Counted from the stretch's first letter, positions 11,998 to 24,028 are shown. The stretch is 64,000 nucleotides of DNA from Eutypella sp. D-1 (GCA_023313575.1 JAJTTP010000010.1:682001-746000); one strand, 5' to 3'. Notes: generated from the sequence alone by a model not told the origin. Program-made: numbers and translations.

Positions 11998-13171
11998 ATG
12001 GCAACAGACCCCCCAAGCTCACCGGACCGGCACCATCCGGCAATTTATCTGCTGGAGTCGCTCATTAACATCGATTGCACGAGCGACTATGAACTAGAGA
12101 TAGGATTATTCCTGGAGCAGACGTTGCGGGGACTGGGATACACGGCGGAGCGAATCCCCATCGCGCCAGGATCAGACCGACACAATGTGTACGCATACTT
12201 GGGGGCGCCCGGGCGGCGTGAGGCGCGCGTGCTACTGACGGCACACATGGATACGGTACCACCACATATCCCTTTTAGCATTGAAGGGGACGTCGTGCGC
12301 GGTCGCGGCGCCTGTGACGATATGGGGCCGCTAGTGGCGCAGCTGTATGCCGTCGAGGAGCTCCGCGCCGAGGGTAAGGTCGCAGAGGGCGACATAAGCT
12401 TCCTTTTCGTCGTTGGCGAAGAGAAGGGTGGCCCTGGCATGCTCGCCGCCAACGACATGGGTCTCACGTGGGAAGCGGGTATCTTTGCGGAGCCGACGGA
12501 AGGAAAACTCGGTAAGGGGCACAAGGGAAATCTCGTTTTCGAACTAATCGCTCACGGCAAGGCTTGGTAAGTAGAATTACCGCCCTGTCTATGCTCACGC
12601 ATGTGTGGTATATGTATGACATGTATGCATATCTACAATAGTAACACATAGTCCAACTAACACGTACGAATGCAGTCACTCAGGCTACCCATACCTTGGC
12701 AAGAGCGCCACTCAGCTCCTGATCAACGCACTTAATGACTTGACGGCGGCGCAGTGGCCGGAGTCGGATCTACTGGGGTCGTCGACGCTGAATATCGGCA
12801 AGATCGAGGGCGGGGCCGGCTATAATATCCTAGCGGCAGAAGCGTCGGCGCTCTGTAGCCTCCGCGTGGCGGCGGACTTGCCGGGAATCAAAAGACAGAT
12901 TGCGGATATTGTGGCGCGACACTCAGATGTGGAACTGAGGTTTAGGCATGAATACCCGGAGACACTGCTTGAGTGGGAATTCGAAGGGCTCGAGGCGGCC
13001 CCCATGTCCTTCGGGACCGACGTACCGCGACTAAAGGGAGACCACAGAAAGGTGTTGTACGGTCCGGGCTCGATCCTAGTGGCCCACGGAAAGGATGAGT
13101 CTATAAAAATAAGTGAGATCATGGACAGTATCAAGGTGAACAAGAGGCTGGTTATGGAGTTTTTGAAGTAG
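11998..13171 (+). CDS. M20 family metallopeptidase (ArgE/DapE/carboxypeptidase-like), two exons
   Basis: Zinc-dependent amidohydrolase that removes an acyl group or C-terminal residue from small peptides or N-acyl amino acids. It has no signal peptide, so it is probably cytosolic. Exons: 11998-12566 and 12676-13171 (354 aa). Metal-site motifs are LLTAHMDTVP (H83, D85), RGRGACDDMG (bridging D107), the catalytic pair VVGEEKGGPG (E141/E142) and FAEPTEG (E165). KACHSGYPYLGKSA, rebuilt across the intron, opens the dimerisation lid. A late histidine lies in GSILVAHGKDESI near the C-terminus. The length is near that of DapE/ArgE relatives. The substrate cannot be read from the sequence. A C19 tract precedes the start. 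Confidence 0.88.
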
Positions 13172-14757
13172 ATTCCTTTTGTGGGAGGAGGGCCAGGCAG
13201 CCATAACTATCAGTACAGTTCGGAAGTTATCCGTCTAGATTCATATACCAAGTCTTGGAAGGTTAGTAAAATCTAGTATAGGCTCTATTCTAATCGAACG
13301 GAACTGGCAGTGTCACTGAATTTCGTCAGAGGACTTTCTATATTGGTTAAAGTCTACGTTAGGACACTGAACAATTCGAAGAAGGCGGGTATATGCCTAA
13401 TGTGCTTCTTCATGGGAAGAAGTAGGAAATGTAGCCTCGCTAAATCTTGAGCTCAGAACTTTAATCTTGAAGAGCACAAGAGAGGATAGGTGCATATCCA
13501 CCGAAGCCTCGGTGAGATAGTATGGCCTCTCGATGGAGTGACGCATACCTAGGTAGATATTCTCTATTACCATTGCCGCACGGTATCATTGCTAGATGAG
13601 AGTGGATCACAATACCGGTACCTACCTAGATAGGTATGTAGAGGGATTCCATTCAACAGCAGTGGACGGTGAAGAATTGGGATGTAGATACCTAGCCTGA
13701 CACTCGCCTCATTGGCGATGAGGCACAAGAGATGGAAAGGTGACACGCAGGTACGATGAAGGAGGTGATCTGTGGATACCTAGGTACCTAGTAACTATAT
13801 GTACTCACCTGGGCAGGGCTTGCACCTTCGCTTATCTGCCATCTTCCATGGATGGCAGGTTCAACCAGCCACTGCCAGGCACAACTTCCCAAGTCTGTCA
13901 TCGTAACGCCTGTGTCACTGTGATTCAACCAATGAATAGGGCTTTCTGAAACGGCTTGAAACATTGCACCATCTGACAATCTAGATAAGCCGGGTATTCG
14001 GGAATGGGAATGTGTATTAGCTGGTCATACCTACATAATACCTACCTAGGTAAGTACGTAAGCAAGTAAGATAATGAGATCCCAGGTTTTACCCGACCTC
14101 AGACATCTCCAAACTCTTCTGCTTTGGTGATGTGTTTCTTTTAGATCTGTTTGCCTATCATGCCCAATACATGGAAGACAACTTGAAAGACAGCTTGTAC
14201 CTGCGTACCGACGATACTAAGAGCTTCCATGTACCGATCCACTTCTATATTAGTCTCGTGGACTCCACATGGTTCCCTGAGTGTCCGTTGGGCAAGCTTA
14301 GCAAGGGACCGGGAGCATGGCATTGGTGGCAGGGTGGTGGGTGAGTGGGTGAGTGGGGTTTCCTGAAAAGAAATCGATCCAATGTTTCCCGCCTTATTAC
14401 ATATTATGTATGCAGAATTACTGACAACGAAGCTATCACAAAAAAACAACAATAACAACCATCATTCCATACAAACTTCTACATTTGTGCGATTCAGTCC
14501 CTCCCGAGCTTTTATATCATTTTAAGACCACCATCCATCTCGATTTCTATAAAATTTCTCCTTCTTTCGCGAGTTGGTCCGCCTTCCATCTAATTAGTTA
14601 CTGTGCCACGAGATCCCTGCGGAATCCCTACGATCACATCCCACCTTCACCAACAACTCGGAACCAAACCAATTTCTTTTCTCGGTTTTTTTCTTTCTTT
14701 TCAAAATCAAGAAGCACTACACCAAGGGAGTAAGGCGCGAGATACAGCTTGAGCATC
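13172..14757. other. Intergenic region rich in TACCTAGGTA-type palindromes
   Basis: Three exact copies of TACCTAGGTA (13546-13555, 13777-13786, 14043-14052) and several near copies such as CTACCTAGATAGGTA lie within 0.5 kb. No gene is supported. The last few hundred bases are pyrimidine-rich and probably form the leader of the HD-domain gene. Confidence 0.6.
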
Positions 14758-15721
14758 ATGTCACCAACTGCCACTCATGGCGGCAAGGAAACCCTTGGTA
14801 TGCAACATCCGAGGAAGAGGGCTTCTTCCCCTGAAAATACACCGTCACGCTCGTTAAGCTTACCAGAGTCTGCTTCAGACCCCGCTGTCGTTATTACTCC
14901 TAAGATTTCCGAGCCCTGGACAGTCGAAAAGGTGCTCGAAACGGTCCATCCCGAGCCTCCGGCCACCGGCTCTAGCTCCCCCATTCCCTTCTTCCATATT
15001 CTCGAGCGGTTGAAGACGAACAAGCGGGAAGGATGGCGGCGGTTTGGAATCAATAGGTAAGCAGGAGGTATTTGCGGTAATCAGGGTACAAGAGCGTAAG
15101 CTGACCGTAGGCTTTGGCTTTAACAGAGGTGAATCCATCTCCGACCACATGTACCGCATGTCACTCATGTCACTACTCTGCCCACCTTCGCTGCTCCCCC
15201 GGATCGACCTGGCCAAGTGCATGAAAATGTGTCTTGTCCATGATATGGCTGAGGCCATTGTCGGAGACATCACCCCCGTGGATGGCGTCCCGAAACCGGA
15301 GAAGAGCCGTCGTGAGGCCGAGACGATGGACTACATCAGCAACGAGCTGCTAGGCCGGGTTCATGGCGGGCTGGCGGGTCGCGAAATCCGGGCGCTCTGG
15401 CAGGAGTACGAGGACTCAAAGACACTTGATAGCCACTTCGTGCACGATATCGACAAAGTTGAGCTGCTGACTCAGATGATCGAATACGAGAAGCGTGCCG
15501 ACCGCCGCCTTGATCTTGGCGAGTTCGCCTATGTCGCTACCAGAGTCCAGCTCCCCGAGATCAAGGCCTGGGCAGACGACCTCCTCCGCGAGCGCGATGC
15601 CTTCTGGGGACAGCGCAAGCATGTCCACGGCGAGTCTGGCATCCAGGGAGGTGTTGGGGAGGAAAGGACCAAGCAACAGGACGCCTATTACTCTAAGGAG
15701 GATGGGGCCAATGGGGCGTGA
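14758..15721 (+). CDS. HD-domain 5'-deoxynucleotidase, HDDC2/YfbR-like, two exons
   Basis: Metal-dependent phosphohydrolase of the HDDC2 (yeast Ygk1/Ybr242w-type) family, which dephosphorylates deoxyribonucleoside 5'-monophosphates. Exons: 14758-15056 and 15127-15721 (297 aa). The ATG at 14758 is chosen because the upstream in-frame codon is not ATG. Metal ligands fit GESISDHMYRM (H107), CLVHDMAEAIVGDITP (H138, D139) and a distal aspartate in HFVHDIDKVELL. An N-terminal extension of about 75 residues rich in Ser, Pro and Thr is longer than in yeast or bacterial relatives. The C-terminal tail is charged. The gene converges on the minus-strand gene ending at 16702. Confidence 0.88.
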
Positions 15722-16701
15722 ACGTAGGCCTACGGTAGGCATAGGCATGGGAGTTCATGAACATGTGCCTGAATCTATTTGCCAGTCTACAATCTTGCAA
15801 ACAGCTACATCTACGACGCCACCTGTTGCTGAGTCAATCTTATGCTTGCCTATTTTGTTTTAGCTTCCGTCTTTAGTCGCGAATGATTTACACTGCAGGG
15901 GCACCGGCGTTTTCTCAGACGGGATGCATGTTCCAATGGCGCGCGCCCGGGGCGCCTGGGGATGATGTGGGTACGACAATACCAGTAGAAGCATTGCGAT
16001 GGGGCATTTTAGACAAATAAAGTGACCTCTACAGTTTCAAACAAAAATTCAACACGCTATGCTGTGTGATCAGCGAGCTTTGAATCTCCGATTGGGTGAT
16101 GGAGCCCAGATGTGAGGCGTGTCATAAGGCAGCTAAACTAAGTCTTGGGGTAAACCGAAGAATTACGACTAATATCAGATGGAGCCATGTCAAAGCGACC
16201 ACTGCCCATATCCAATAACCACAGGTAGAAGACTATGGGGGAATCACCAGATGAAAAAAAAAAAACATTTCATAATTTTCATTGGTTGATGCCTACTTAG
16301 TATATAAGTAGGTAGCTACAAACTTTATACAAAGAGCGCCTGTAGGGTGGTCACCACCAAACAAAATGGAAAACGCCAAAATACAAAAGCGCCTAGATGC
16401 ACAGGACGGAGAAAAAAGGGATGCTTGGACACAAAAGAGGGTCCTATCAGATATTGATCATGATGAAAAACAAAAGGAGGGGCGCTTGCTTGCTCATGAG
16501 AAAAACATAAAAGACAGCACAAGACAGGGTAGAATCGGCACACAACAATTTTCCATAGAGTTGTAAATCTTCTTGAATCTGCAGGTTGGTTCTGTTCTCA
16601 GTACGAATGCCTGGATTGGATGAAACAATCTTCACCCACCAACCAAACTAGATCGAGAAAGCATATACAGCAACCCAACCTAGGCTGGGACAAGAAATTA
16701 C
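15722..16701. other. Intergenic region between convergent genes
   Basis: 3' flanks of the HD-domain gene (+) and the coiled-coil protein gene (-). A poly-A stretch lies near 16255-16265. No supported gene. Confidence 0.5.
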
Positions 16702-18564
16702 TCAGTCGTCCTCCCATATATCGCCACCACCACCGCCGCCATCGCCTCCGCCTAGGACGTCGACCTCGACGCTGGTGCCGAGGGCCTCGCGGCCCTGACG
16801 AATCATCTCGCGCAGGCGAGCGTTGAAGTCGGTGATGCGGAGGTCGGCCTCGCGCTCTGCCTGTAGCCGGCGCGCCGCTAGTTTCTGCGCCTCCCTATCC
16901 AGCCGCGCCTTGCTGCTATTACTGTGACCATGCCCATGGCCTCCCAGGTCGCTGACGGACGACTCCCTCCGCCGCACCCCGCCGCCTGCCGCTGAGCCTG
17001 GTCGCCCGCTCCCCGCAACGCCCTGCGATCTTCGGCGCGCGGGGCCGTGTGCACTATTGCCGAGGCGCCGACGCGCAGCGGCAGATGAACTCGGGTGAGG
17101 GTGAGGGCTTGGGCTCGGGCTCGGGCTCGCTATCCGCGTGGCGGGCGAGTGCGGACGCGAGACACCCGGAGCGACGGGGACCGGAATGCGGCTGGGGCTG
17201 AGTTGTGGCGCGGGGACCGGGGAAGGAGCGGTGTGCACGGGAGCCAGGGTAGGTGTTGGAGCGACTGGCGACGAGCGCGGCGACGCGTAGCTCGCGGGCT
17301 CGCGGGGCGTGGGGGACGTTCCGCCACTACTGCCTGCCATACTAGCGTTACTAAGCTTTGGGGTGGAAGGCCGGGAGGCGACGCCGAAGGCGTGCGTGGT
17401 GTTGTTGAGACCGTGGCTGGCGCCGGCCCTGTTGGGCCCGTAGTTCCTGTTGAACAGATTATTGCGGGGTGGTGGACGCGGCGGGTCCTTGTAGCTGCGC
17501 ACCATTACGGGCGCACGCGACGTGAACGCGGAAGGGCGTTTATTGTTATTGTTATTGTTGCTGTTGTTGCTGGTGTTGTTTTCGTCGTTATTGACGACCA
17601 CCCAGTTCCGCCGCAACTCGTCTCTGCCCTGCATCCCGCCAAGGCCGCCGTTTATTTGTCGCCGTTTCGCCGCTGGCTGCTGCGGCGCATGCGAGAAGGA
17701 CGTCGGCACCGACTCGATCGGAACTTCGCGTTCGTAGTAGTAGGGTGTGGATGAGATGGGCGCGGGTGGACCGCTCGCCACCGCCGGGTACGTCGGGACG
17801 TCGTGCTCGTTGCACCAGATCTGGCCCTGGCCGCTGTTCCTAGTCGGATTGGTAGTCGGCGTGGGCACCGCCGGGCTCATAGTAGCTGTTGGCGCCGGGG
17901 CCGGCATGTCGTAGCCCTTGCCCCCACCCGCGTAGAACCCGCGAAACGCGCCCGCCTTGCAGAACTCCCAGACCTTGCCCACGACGCCGCCCACGACGCC
18001 GCCTATCGTCTGTAGCGCGAAGGTACTCCATCCCGCCTGCTTCGGCGTCTCGGGAATAGCTGAGCTGGGCGTCGCATCTACGTCGGCGTGCGGCCGTTTC
18101 GAGCCCAGAGCGCGGCGGTAGTCGATATCAGAATACACGCTGTCCTCCATGCAATCGCCTCCATCCCTTTGCTCCGCACCGTTGTTGCCACTGCCACCGG
18201 TCGGGGTGTTGATCTGGCCGGCCAAAATGTATTTCCTCCTGCCGCCGCTGATCTTCCTGGTTCCGAGGTCGGGCTTGCGCCCTCCCGCAGAGCTCGTCAT
18301 GCTCGTGCCCAGATCGTCCGCGATGGTCCACTCGTTTAATGGTGTAGATTCCCTCCCCGCCTGTCGCTTCCTCTTCACGTTGGATGCAAGGGACGTGGAG
18401 GCATCCGAGTATAAGCTGCTTCCGAGGTAGACGGATGACGAAGGGCTCGGGGATACGGGTTGTCGAAAGAGGCCTGGGTGCACGCCGGAGATGGGGGCGG
18501 CGTCATTCGAAGGGCCGTCGTAATGGAATGCGCCAGGCATGACGACCTGTGGTCCGAACGACAT
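16702..18564 (-). CDS. Uncharacterised fungal protein with glycine-rich hydrophobic core and C-terminal coiled coil
   Basis: A single exon encodes 620 aa from the ATG at 18564. The frame stays open for 29 more codons upstream, but the MSFGPQVVMPGAF start is preferred as the more protein-like one. Most of the chain is disordered (Ser/Pro/Thr/Asn rich, with an Asn run in NNDENNTSNNSNNNNNNK). A compact block at residues about 178-219 (GWSTFALQTIGGVVGG and VGKVWEFCKAGAFRGFYAGG) looks conserved, weakly hydrophobic and glycine-rich. The C-terminal 90 residues form an Arg/Glu/Ala coiled coil (AQKLAARRLQAEREADLR) followed by an acidic, glycine-rich end. KR-rich segments (VKRKRQAGR) could be nuclear signals. 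No function is assigned. Confidence 0.75.
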   Translation of the reverse strand: MSFGPQVVMPGAFHYDGPSNDAAPISGVHPGLFRQPVSPSPSSSVYLGSSLYSDASTSLASNVKRKRQAGRESTPLNEWTIADDLGTSMTSSAGGRKPDLGTRKISGGRRKYILAGQINTPTGGSGNNGAEQRDGGDCMEDSVYSDIDYRRALGSKRPHADVDATPSSAIPETPKQAGWSTFALQTIGGVVGGVVGKVWEFCKAGAFRGFYAGGGKGYDMPAPAPTATMSPAVPTPTTNPTRNSGQGQIWCNEHDVPTYPAVASGPPAPISSTPYYYEREVPIESVPTSFSHAPQQPAAKRRQINGGLGGMQGRDELRRNWVVVNNDENNTSNNSNNNNNNKRPSAFTSRAPVMVRSYKDPPRPPPRNNLFNRNYGPNRAGASHGLNNTTHAFGVASRPSTPKLSNASMAGSSGGTSPTPREPASYASPRSSPVAPTPTLAPVHTAPSPVPAPQLSPSRIPVPVAPGVSRPHSPATRIASPSPSPSPHPHPSSSAAARRRLGNSAHGPARRRSQGVAGSGRPGSAAGGGVRRRESSVSDLGGHGHGHSNSSKARLDREAQKLAARRLQAEREADLRITDFNARLREMIRQGREALGTSVEVDVLGGGDGGGGGGDIWEDD

Positions 18565-20932
18565 GGCGGTTAGACAAAGGCTGGGGGCGCCGCGCAGAGA
18601 GGCGCGTGCCAGAACGGTGACAAAGGCAGTTAATGGATCCGGATGTCGCACAAAAGAAAGGGAAAAAAAGAGGGCGTATTGTGGATTGTTTGGGTGCGCG
18701 AGTTGGGATCTCGTTTTTGTTTGGCCTTTGTCAAATTGGTCCGCGCGGGGTTATGAACGCGCTGATGTGACCCGCACTGACGGGTATGTCTGACGGGGCA
18801 GGTGCGCAAAAGAAGGCGGGGAAATCCGAGGATGTCAAAGTTCTATGAAATGAATAAGTTCAGCTAAAGATAGCAGACGATGCAGTCGCCTTGAGTTATC
18901 TTTATTTATTGCATTCGTCGATGATGAAACAGAGGATTCAAGCAGTCCTAAGCCAACGTGGAGTTTGAAAATATGCGATATCCGCAGGTTCACCTGGGCT
19001 GTCGTGATGGAGGGTAGCCGTAGTGGTTGTTGCGGTGGCTTACATGTGGTCACGAGCAACCAACAACAATACCACCCAGTAGCTAGGCAGGTATAGATAG
19101 TTGATAGTTAGCACGGCTCCCCCCGTTGCAACAAATTCGTATATCTCTTGGGCTGTGGTTTCCAATATCATAAGTATGTCGCGAAAATTCAAGATCAGGC
19201 TACATCCGATGGGTCCGGGCTGCCAGATCAGCTTCACGTCGACGTGCAAGTTCAGACGTGGACGATGCGATCAACCGGTGATGTCACTATAAGCCAACGC
19301 CAGCGGAGCCACAACAGCCCGTAGTGAGACTTTCAAACTATTGAATCATCCAACAGCTCGTGTAAAGGTTAAAGGTTTAAGCCACGAAAAAGATTGAGGA
19401 TGAGGATGAGGATACGCTTGAGACAAATGGAATCGATGAGGTGTCACTTGCTAATGTCAAGGACCCTGAATTTTTAACAATTTAGCGATTCCAGCCACCT
19501 TCTTTGCCGTCCCTCTAGCTCGACTCGGATTGGATGTTGACATTCGTTTATTGAGCATCGTTGCCGGGCCCACGATACATAGGTACCTAAGTAGTCGTCT
19601 AGTGGGGCATGTGATAGTATCTAGGTACCTACATTAGTTAGGTATATATATGTAGTGACGATGTACTTACAGAGCAGTTATGTACATCATGAACCCACCT
19701 GCCTGAAAGGGCGACATTTGAATTAGTCGGGACTTAGTGTGTTGGTTGTTCAAAATACTTTTTATACATAGAACTTCATTTTCACAAGCTGGAAATCCCA
19801 TGGCATTCCTGAAGTTTGCTCTATTTATCCATTACTTTATATGCAACGATATACTTCGTATTCCTGTCTCTTACTAGATCTTCTCCGTAGTTCTACATAT
19901 CTCGAGCAGAATTTTGCTTCAAGATTACCCAACACATGATTCCAAACTCTTCGTCCCACCACGAAGGTCAACTACTTGAGACACATTTGTGTCTCCATGC
20001 GGCAATGTTCTCCGTCTTCAAACCTATCTCCCAATCAAAACGGCGACAGTCGAGTATATCAGAATTACTTACTACTTTGTAGCTTAATGCTGAACGGTTC
20101 TTTTTCTTCACTTGCTATGGTTTCCGTCGGCTCGCCCAACACTTCATGATGGGAATTCGCGTCCCGAATGTAACTCCGATATCTTGCCAAGCAGGGCCTG
20201 GAGAACTAATTGATGGAGTCGGAAATCAGCACAATCCCATTCGTGGAACTCCACATAGCCGTTAGAAATTGGTTCCCTGGACTCTGGGATCATATAGCGG
20301 CGGGAACCATATCTGTCGACCCCTACTCACTAACGTAACAGTACTGCTATTCCTCCATTCGGACCTTATGATATGGGTAAGGACGCGGGGAACACTCCCC
20401 CCGACGACCCTTAGTAGTCTGCGAAGGTCCCACCTTACGGCTCCTTCGCGCGCTGCTCCGGCTGAGGGTCGGACATGAGTGTCCCAGGAGCCGGTAGTCA
20501 GGTTGCTTTTCTCGTATCAGTAACGTAGTACATACCTGTGCTTAACGATCTCGTCGATCGGTTATCTATATCCTAGATCATGGAAGTTGGGGTAGTAGAC
20601 AAGCAGGGTCGCTTACCGAGAGGGGAAGCGGGGATACATGCGTTCGTTATCATCCGCACCAGTGGGCCGGCAGTAGACCTCTAAGCGAAGCACCCTATAC
20701 TCTCAGATCCGCCATATAAAGGGTGACTGAAGAATCGCGGCGCTCATTTTTTCGAGAATGGCCACAAAAGCGAGCCATTCGTGCCGTTGTTGCCACTCCA
20801 TAACCGCTGTCTAGCCAAGGATATCGGTAAAACACACCATTTGCTGACCGAAAATTAACGATAGGAGGTACGTGGAGACCCTCAGCCCACATGCTGCTAT
20901 GTACGAACTAACGCAGCTGTGCGGGTATAAGG
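18565..20932. other. 2.4-kb divergent intergenic region
   Basis: Separates two divergent genes and holds their promoters. Near copies of the CCTAGG/GGTACC palindromic motif occur at about 19580-19650. No supported gene, tRNA or element. Confidence 0.5.
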
Positions 20933-23900
20933 ATGCCCTCGATGGCCCGGCCTAACGAAAACCCATTCAGCCCGCGTCGGCTCCTCCAGGGACTTGTCAT
21001 GGGAGTCGCCACACTCATTAGCAGCGGCTCCATCGCCATGGACGCTTATGCACATGAAGTGGTCTCAGATCCGGGTCCCGGAGGCACCGCGCCAGTACGG
21101 CCCTTCCGCCTTGACCAGGTGCGGCTTGGTGATGGCCTGCTGCAGGAAAAGCGCGATCGGATGAAGTCATTTCTACGAGAGTATGACGAGCGGCGTTTTC
21201 TAATGTTATTCAACAACCAGGCCGGCCGGCCCAACCCGGAGGGGCTTAGGGTCCCCGGCGGGTGGGAAGATGGCGGACTGCTCAGCGGACACTGGGCTGG
21301 TCACTTCATGACGGCCCTTTCTCAGGCATACGCCGACCAGGGCGAGGAGGTTTATAAAAATAAGCTCGACTGGATGGTTGCTGAACTGGCACAGGTTCAA
21401 GATGCCATTACCGACCGCATTGGTGGTAACAACGCCGACAGGGAACAACTGGAAGAGGCAAAGGTGGGCCGGGTGAAGGGAAAGTTCGGAAGCGCCCTGC
21501 GTCTCAACGACACCAAGCAGGCCCAGTACGTAACCCTGCCGCAGGAAACAATTAACCAGTTGCGCGATTTCACGATCGCTGCCTGGGTAAACCTAGCTTC
21601 CGAGCAAATCGGGGGTCGCCTTTTCGACTTCGGGCACGGGGAAAGAATCAATATGTTTCTGACACCACGTACAAATGGCTCTGGCAATGCGCCGCGCTTC
21701 GCCATCACCACGGGTGGTTCTGGCGAAGAACAACGGATTGACGGTGATTCGGAGTTACCTGTCGATAAGTGGGTTCACGTTGCGGTCACTCTTGCCGGAA
21801 ACATCGGTACGTTGTATGTAGATGGCGAGGTGTCCGGGACCAATTCGGACATGACGTTGAACCCTACAAATCTTGACAACCCGGGTAATCGATGGATCGG
21901 TCGCTCTCAATACGACGACGTGTTCCTAGACGCCACAGTCGACGAATTTCACATCTTCAACCGGGCACTGAGCGCAGCAGATATCCGATCAATGCAGGAC
22001 TCAGCCGCCGGCTCAACCGACGGGGGTAATATCGCCTGGTACCGCTTCGACGAGGAAGATGGCACTACTTTGAAAGATTCCTCGCCGAATGGTCGAGATG
22101 CCGGTGTTGTAGGCGAGGGGAGCTCCGGCGGTCCTGATTGGGTTCCCACACACCCCGGGTATTTGGGAGCGCTACCCGAGGACACGGTACTACGGCTAGG
22201 CCCGCCACGCTGGGCAGTGTACGGGGGTAATGCCGACACCAACACCTGGGCGCCCTGGTATACGCAGCACAAAATCATGCGAGGGCTTCTAGATGCGTAC
22301 TACAATACTAACAACACGCAGGCCCTCGATGTCGTAGTGAAGATGGCCGAGTGGGCGCACCTCGCGCTGACCGTAGGCGACGTGAACCATCCGGACTACA
22401 AAGGGAATCTGACTAGAGATGACCTCAACTATATGTGGGACCTTTACATCGCGGGCGAGTTCGGCGGGGCCAACGAGGTATTCCCAGAGATCTACGAACT
22501 GACCGGCGATGCCCGCCATCTTGAGACCGCGAAGACCTTCGACAACCGCGAGTCTCTGTTCGACGCGGCCGTAGGAGATCAGGACATCCTGGTCGTGACG
22601 CAGGACAAGATCCCCGGTCGACGGCGCCCGCAGCGACTACACGCCAACACGCACGTGCCGCAATTCATCGGGTACTTGCGTGTGTATGAGCACAGTGGGG
22701 AGCAGGAGTACTTCGACGCGGCGCGAAACTTCTACGGGTGGGTAGTGCCGCACAGGGAGTTTGCGAGTGGCGGTACGGGAGGAAACTACCCGGGCTCCAA
22801 CGACAACACGGAGCTATTCCAAAATCGGGGTAACATCGCCAACGCCATCGCGCAGGGTGGCGCGGAGACGTGCACCACATATAATATGCTCAAGCTGGCG
22901 CGGAACCTGTTCCTGCATGAGCACAACGCCACCTACATGGATACATACGAAAGGGGCCTTTTCAACATGATCACTGGCTCCCGCGCAGACAAAGACGCGA
23001 CGGGCGACGATCCGCTGCTCACCTACTTCCAGCCTCTCACCCCGGGCTCAAAGCGCGACTTCGGTAATACCGGGACCTGCTGCGGTGGTACTGGCTTGGA
23101 GAGCCACACCAAGTATCAGGAGACAGTGTACCTACGTTCGGCGGACGCTTCCGCCCTCTGGGTCAATCTGTACGTGCCGTCGACGCTGACATGGGAAGAG
23201 AAAGGCTTCAGCGTGGAGCAGCAAACTACGTTCCCTCGGGGTGACACTGCCAAGTTCACCATCTCAGGGGCTGGCCCACTTGAAATCAAACTGCGCGTGC
23301 CGGCCTGGGTGCGCCGAGGCTTCCACGTCACGATCAATGGGGAAATCTCTAGCGACGAGGAACCGCAGCCCGGCACGTACCTGACGCTAAGCCGCACCTG
23401 GAAAATGGGCGACGTGGTTGAGGTACGCATGCCGTTCAGCATTCGCACCGAGCGTGCACTGGACCGCCCAGACACCCAAGCCATCATGTGGGGCCCAGTC
23501 TTACTGCAGATCCTCGGCAAGCCCAGCGGCGACAGCGGCTACTGGGAGTTGTCGCTGTACCAGCACCTAAAGCTCGACGGGGACTACGCGCGGGAGGCGT
23601 TGCGACAGACGGAGACAACAGCTGCGGGGGATCCGCTCTTTTCCATCAGCGACGGCGATGGTAGCGAGCTCACAGCGCGACCATACTATATTAGCGATGA
23701 GGAAGCGGTATCGTCGTACTTCCGCCGCGTAGAGCCGTCGGTGATATTCGGCGGGATTGATACGAGGATACCCAACCGCAAGCGCGACGACGGCCTACCT
23801 AATTATGATGTTCCGGTCGAGGGCATCCCGTCACCAGGTACTGACGGACCCACTTTCTTGGACATCGTCTGGGACCAGTCTCCCTTCACCTCGTACGCTG

Positions 23901-24028
23901 CCTTTGTCGAAGTGGTACGCGACACTGCGGACGCGTTCGTCGCAGCTAATGTGTACACTCCCGAGGAGCGGGACACGATCGTCGCGAAGGCCGGCGAGGC
24001 AGAGGAGGAGCTGGATCCGGGCAATTAG
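20933..24028 (+). CDS. GH127 (DUF1680) beta-L-arabinofuranosidase with inserted LamG-like domain; likely horizontally acquired
   Basis: Hydrolase of family GH127, expected to release beta-L-arabinofuranose from plant glycans or extensin-type glycoproteins. A single intronless frame encodes 1,031 aa. The N-terminus has a twin-arginine-containing signal (SPRRLLQGLVMG, then a hydrophobic run to DAYA), unusual for a fungal secretion signal and resembling bacterial Tat leaders. The barrel begins at PFRLDQVRLGDGLLQEKR and is interrupted at residues about 150-395 by a LamG/concanavalin-like module (FTIAAWVNLASEQ, WVHVAVTLAGNIGTLYVDGE, DATVDEFHIFNRALS). It resumes at WAPWYTQHKIMRGLLDAYY. The family zinc site and nucleophile are intact: E645 and C647 (GGAETCTTYNML) and C716/C717 (NTGTCCGGTGLE), matching E338, C340, C417 and C418 of Bifidobacterium HypBA1. 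E627 is a candidate acid/base. Confidence 0.88.
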   Translation: MPSMARPNENPFSPRRLLQGLVMGVATLISSGSIAMDAYAHEVVSDPGPGGTAPVRPFRLDQVRLGDGLLQEKRDRMKSFLREYDERRFLMLFNNQAGRPNPEGLRVPGGWEDGGLLSGHWAGHFMTALSQAYADQGEEVYKNKLDWMVAELAQVQDAITDRIGGNNADREQLEEAKVGRVKGKFGSALRLNDTKQAQYVTLPQETINQLRDFTIAAWVNLASEQIGGRLFDFGHGERINMFLTPRTNGSGNAPRFAITTGGSGEEQRIDGDSELPVDKWVHVAVTLAGNIGTLYVDGEVSGTNSDMTLNPTNLDNPGNRWIGRSQYDDVFLDATVDEFHIFNRALSAADIRSMQDSAAGSTDGGNIAWYRFDEEDGTTLKDSSPNGRDAGVVGEGSSGGPDWVPTHPGYLGALPEDTVLRLGPPRWAVYGGNADTNTWAPWYTQHKIMRGLLDAYYNTNNTQALDVVVKMAEWAHLALTVGDVNHPDYKGNLTRDDLNYMWDLYIAGEFGGANEVFPEIYELTGDARHLETAKTFDNRESLFDAAVGDQDILVVTQDKIPGRRRPQRLHANTHVPQFIGYLRVYEHSGEQEYFDAARNFYGWVVPHREFASGGTGGNYPGSNDNTELFQNRGNIANAIAQGGAETCTTYNMLKLARNLFLHEHNATYMDTYERGLFNMITGSRADKDATGDDPLLTYFQPLTPGSKRDFGNTGTCCGGTGLESHTKYQETVYLRSADASALWVNLYVPSTLTWEEKGFSVEQQTTFPRGDTAKFTISGAGPLEIKLRVPAWVRRGFHVTINGEISSDEEPQPGTYLTLSRTWKMGDVVEVRMPFSIRTERALDRPDTQAIMWGPVLLQILGKPSGDSGYWELSLYQHLKLDGDYAREALRQTETTAAGDPLFSISDGDGSELTARPYYISDEEAVSSYFRRVEPSVIFGGIDTRIPNRKRDDGLPNYDVPVEGIPSPGTDGPTFLDIVWDQSPFTSYAAFVEVVRDTADAFVAANVYTPEERDTIVAKAGEAEEELDPGN

